In this document: positions 61,030-64,000 of the stretch, piece by piece
Position numbering within the stretch: the stretch's first letter is position 1
Layout: each line of letters begins with the position of its first letter
Assembly (NCBI GenBank): GCA_008828725.1
Contig: MEHQ01001575.1
Location: 1 to 64,000, forward strand
Source of the DNA: Saccharina japonica
Taxonomy: Eukaryota > Sar > Phaeophyceae > Laminariales > Laminariaceae
Length of the DNA: 64,000 bases
Reading direction: 5' to 3'
The notes under the pieces: generated by a model
Told to the model about the DNA's origin: nothing
Databases searched by the model: none
The model's input: only the letters and a program-made list of their open reading frames with translations
Made by a program: the position numbers and the translations under genes

Positions 61030-61319
61030 GTGTGTTCCACTTGCTCGGGTGTAAAGCGGTGCGGTAGAGCTTACTATTTACTCGACAAAATTAATGTCGG
61101 ATGCTGCGTAACGAGATAAAAGGACAACGCTATGTGTGTAGAAAAAACTGGTTTAATGGGTTTGGTTGGCTTAACGGTTAGGTTTAGGGTTCAGTTTTAA
61201 TTGACTTTAGTTGTCTCGTACACAGTGTGTGGAAGCCAGTTTCTTAAAATATTGGTACTGTAAGCTATCGTCTCGCTATGCGCACACGTCAGATTTTACC
61301 AATGATATCAATAACAGCA

Positions 61320-61395
61320 CAAGTCCCAGTGCCAGTGCCAGTGACAGTACGAGCACCATCCCCAGTACCAGTACCATTACCAGTAGAGCGACAAG
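61320..61395. repeat. CCAGTG/CCAGTAC short repeat
   Basis: Hexamer-like run in the intergenic or intronic stretch after exon 31. Between 61396 and 62100 I see only GGTNCCGG-like degenerate repeats. Confidence 0.75.
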
Positions 61396-62128
61396 GTAGG
61401 TCGCTACACGGTTTTGCGTTAAACACAAAATACAACATAGTTGAACTAATATGGTACCGGTTGGGTCCGGCGCTCGTGAACGATACGAGTATCGGTCGGG
61501 TACATGTTTCGTGAAGGATATGGGACCGGTCGTGCCGTTTTGGTTTTGGACGATGTGAGTACCGACCGAGTCTGATCCGGTTTAGGTTAGCGACACGAAA
61601 TATACACCTGTCGGGTCTGGTTTATGGGAAATATGTGGTTTCACAATCGTGGCCGTTTTTCGCCCAAGATATCATGCCGTGCTCATGAACGGTAGCCCGT
61701 GCTGTTCTCTGTAGCGTTGCCTATAACGTTCTAATAATACTGTAGTAACGTTCCAGCAACGTTCTCAGCATCGTTACTGATGGTGATGGTTTGGATATAC
61801 AATATCCTGGTATACCGTTGTACACGTACGAGTAAAGACTACAAGTAAATCTTCTTCCATCCGCACATTGCGTGTATTAGCCGAATATCCAAACTAAGAT
61901 ACTCGTATCCGTGCGTAGCGACTGCACATCAGCATACACATCGATATCAACGTCCATGTTCTAAATAATACGAGGCACATGTGCACTGCCGTAGTTAGCA
62001 AACTGCTAGTACCTGCACGCACAAACGGGTGTCTTGGGGAGCCCACGAAAGGGATAGCTACTGGGTTGGAGGTTGTGTACAGTACCTACAGTACAGTACG
62101 TACTGCTGTATAATAAGGCCTCGTGCAG

Positions 62129-62199
62129 AGAACCCGGGAAATCGTCTTACCCACTCCCGCCGAAAAACCCAACTTTGAGTGCCCGCCACGCGAGCTACA
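62129..62199 (+). other. Candidate exon after exon 31
   Basis: Acceptor CGTGCAG and phase 0 start fit exon 31. The frame reads RTREIVLPTPAEKPNFECPP then REL, loosely like the segment before the next LDFG strand in human DLEC1. The donor (CTACA|GTGCTG) is poor and no partner exon was found. Confidence 0.3.
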
Positions 62200-62408
62200 G
62201 TGCTGGGACCGAGCTCAAACCTCGACCAGCGTGTCGGGGCGGGCTTCCTGTGTCGGCGTACTTAGTGTTCTGCCGAAAAGTTCTCGTACAAAGAGATCTG
62301 TTGCAAAAAAGACGAAAATTAAACTTTCACAAACATATACATCTACATATGCTGTACCGTACATCTAAAATGGACGCAGTATATACAGTAGATGTCCATC
62401 GTGTACTA

Positions 62409-63172
62409 CAGGGGTCCTCATCTGAGATCGACCTGTTTTTTTTTTAATTCTGCCGATACCGTTACTGAAAGAACGAAGGCCACAAATCACACGCCGTTTG
62501 CGTCCAACGGTGCCGTGAATAGAAATGAAAATTCGCGTTTGCGTCTTTTGTTTTTCCGTGTCTTTTTTGTTTAGTATTCACCTTCGAAGGCAGATTTCGT
62601 ATGGGATTCCAAATGGCCAATTTCCAGTGCACTTAGTTTCCGAAGGCTAGGAAAATCACATTCTAGACAAGATATTCAAAATGTGATCACGGATAATTGT
62701 GGTGATAGGCTATAGGATCGTCATGCAACTTGTTTTGGTGAACAATATTCATTTTTGATGACGCTGAGTTTTTTTCCGTTTCTGTTTTTTTTTCAGAAAC
62801 GGAAAAAAAATCAGCGCCATCAAAAATGAATATTGTTCACCAAAACAAGTTGCATGATGATCGTATAGCCTATCACCACAATTATCCGTGATTACATTTT
62901 GAATATCTTGTCTAGAATGTGATTTTCATAGCCTTCAGAAAATAAGTGTACCGAAAGTTGGCCATTTGGAATCCCATACGAAATCTTCCTTCGAAGGTGA
63001 ATACTAAACAAAACAAACACGAAAATCAACACGACGCAAACGCAAATTGCCGTGTTTACTCACGGCACCGTTGGACACAAACGGCGTGCGATTTGTTGCC
63101 TTCGTTCTTTCAGTAAAGGTATCGGCAAAATAAAAAAAATAAAAACAGGTCTATCTCAGATGCGGACCCCTG
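62409..63172. mobile_element. 764-bp foldback (long inverted repeat) element, family G
   Basis: Two arms of about 365 bases are inverted complements from CAGGGGTCC to GGACCCCTG, meeting at about 62790 in a TTTCCGTTTCTG / CAGAAACGGAAA tip. TA dinucleotides flank both ends, as for Tc1/mariner or pogo-type target duplications. No ORF of note. A second, diverged copy begins at 57390. Confidence 0.88.
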
Positions 63173-63440
63173 TACTGTATACCTGGTGCGCACGTGTACT
63201 GCTGTGTATTTCGACGAGTGAGTGCATTTGTGTTCTGTTGGCTGTACACTACTGTAGCGCGGAAGAGCTGAATACCGAAACGTTCACAGTTACACAAATA
63301 AGGGTTTGCTAAAAAATGTGCGGCGTGCTACTGGAGGCACGGTCTCCATCCCGTTTCAAAAGACGGATACCAGATACATATACCGCACACACGAGGCAGT
63401 CCAGTGCGGGTATCATATCTGTGCCGCCCGCCCTGTTGAG

Positions 63441-63548
63441 GTAGAACCTGGGAAGTCAAACGTGTTGCGGCGATGGTTACGCTGCGGCTTCGTTTCGCGT
63501 CGGGTGTGGCGGGACCACTGGTACTCCTGCTGTACGCGAAGGCGTCAG
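63441..63548 (+). other. Candidate ASH-strand exon
   Basis: One frame reads VAAMVTLRLRFASGVAGPLV then LLLYAKAS, with the alternating hydrophobic pattern of ASH strands and a donor GTCAG|GTACAT. Its phase does not join the candidate at 62129 directly. Confidence 0.25.
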
Positions 63549-64000
63549 GTACATATCATGAAGATCCTGTACAGTAGATGCGGTCACCAGTTTCCCAGAA
63601 TCCAGGTGCGACACAACCCCGAAGTGCCGAGCAAGAGTTTCGGCGAAGGTTTGTTCAATTCCGTATATAGCTGGTTCTCGGCACGTCTAAGGCTTGAGAC
63701 CATGATGCCTTCGTCAAGTGGTACGGCACTTTAGGTTCGGCGCACATGGTAGGTGGTACTCCTGCCTGTCGATGGTTGGGGTAGGTAGGGGTAAAGTGTG
63801 TCAGATGTGCGCGGACAGGAAACCACATCGACGTGAATCACGAATACGAATCCCGAGACCGATCTTGCATGCAGCCGATGTTTAGATCCGGGATGTTGCG
63901 TTCGACTGTTCAAAACAAAACGCGGCCGTGTTGTCAAACGCCTTAGATTGATAGCGTAGACACGGCGGATCCCCGACCGGCGCTCGCACGGGCACACCAA

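Noticed and set aside
57667-58866. Long open frames across 57755-58635
   Set aside because: The frames run through Ns and have no meaning.
1-64000. CRISPR array, prokaryotic operon or phage-like module
   Set aside because: Spliceosomal introns, MITEs and ciliary gene content identify a nuclear genome; no repeat-spacer pattern of CRISPR type exists among the minisatellites.

Overview
The window is nuclear DNA of a eukaryote. Almost all recognisable coding sequence belongs to one very large, intron-rich gene on the + strand. I reconstructed it by matching splice sites, reading phase and protein similarity. It starts at ATG 3378, runs through 31 supported exons to 61029, and is cut off at the 3' side by the window edge. 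The exons add up to 5,895 nt (1,965 codons, all phases consistent) in about 57.7 kb, so introns are about 90% of the locus. The product is a homolog of DLEC1 (CFAP81), a ciliary protein with serial ASH/MSP-like beta-sandwich domains. Gene presence implies an organism that builds motile cilia or flagella at some stage. GC-rich exons, long repeat-laden introns and Ala/Ser/Gly/Asp-rich inserts suggest an alga with a large genome, perhaps a brown alga or other stramenopile; that taxonomic guess is weak.

Layout: 1-3.1 kb is upstream sequence with a decayed ORF on the minus strand and two GC hairpin repeats. 3.1-3.4 kb is the presumed promoter and 5' UTR, with two inverted CCAAT boxes. 3.4-25.3 kb holds exons 1-8 (N-terminal, partly acidic and charged region). 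26.2-34.5 kb holds exons 9-13 (first ASH domain and start of the second). 37.8-43.8 kb holds exons 14-18. 45.2-46.5 kb holds exons 19-20, an insert with a degenerate EF-hand-like segment. 47.3-61.0 kb holds exons 21-31 (further ASH domains). An 881-base N gap lies in intron 28. 61-64 kb holds two weak exon candidates and a 764-bp foldback element.

The introns carry at least six dispersed repeat families: a 105-110 bp palindromic MITE with 12 copies, a ~500 bp element ending in poly(C), an ~80 bp element also ending in poly(C), a purine-rich ~170 bp family, and others, plus many minisatellites. The most striking pattern is that at least ten exons have a partial copy of their own end (with the splice donor or acceptor) repeated in the adjacent intron, from single copies to arrays of about ten units. 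Three of 30 introns use GC donors, confirmed by reading phase and protein continuity. The foldback family also explains the N gap, which begins at the predicted hairpin centre of a second copy.
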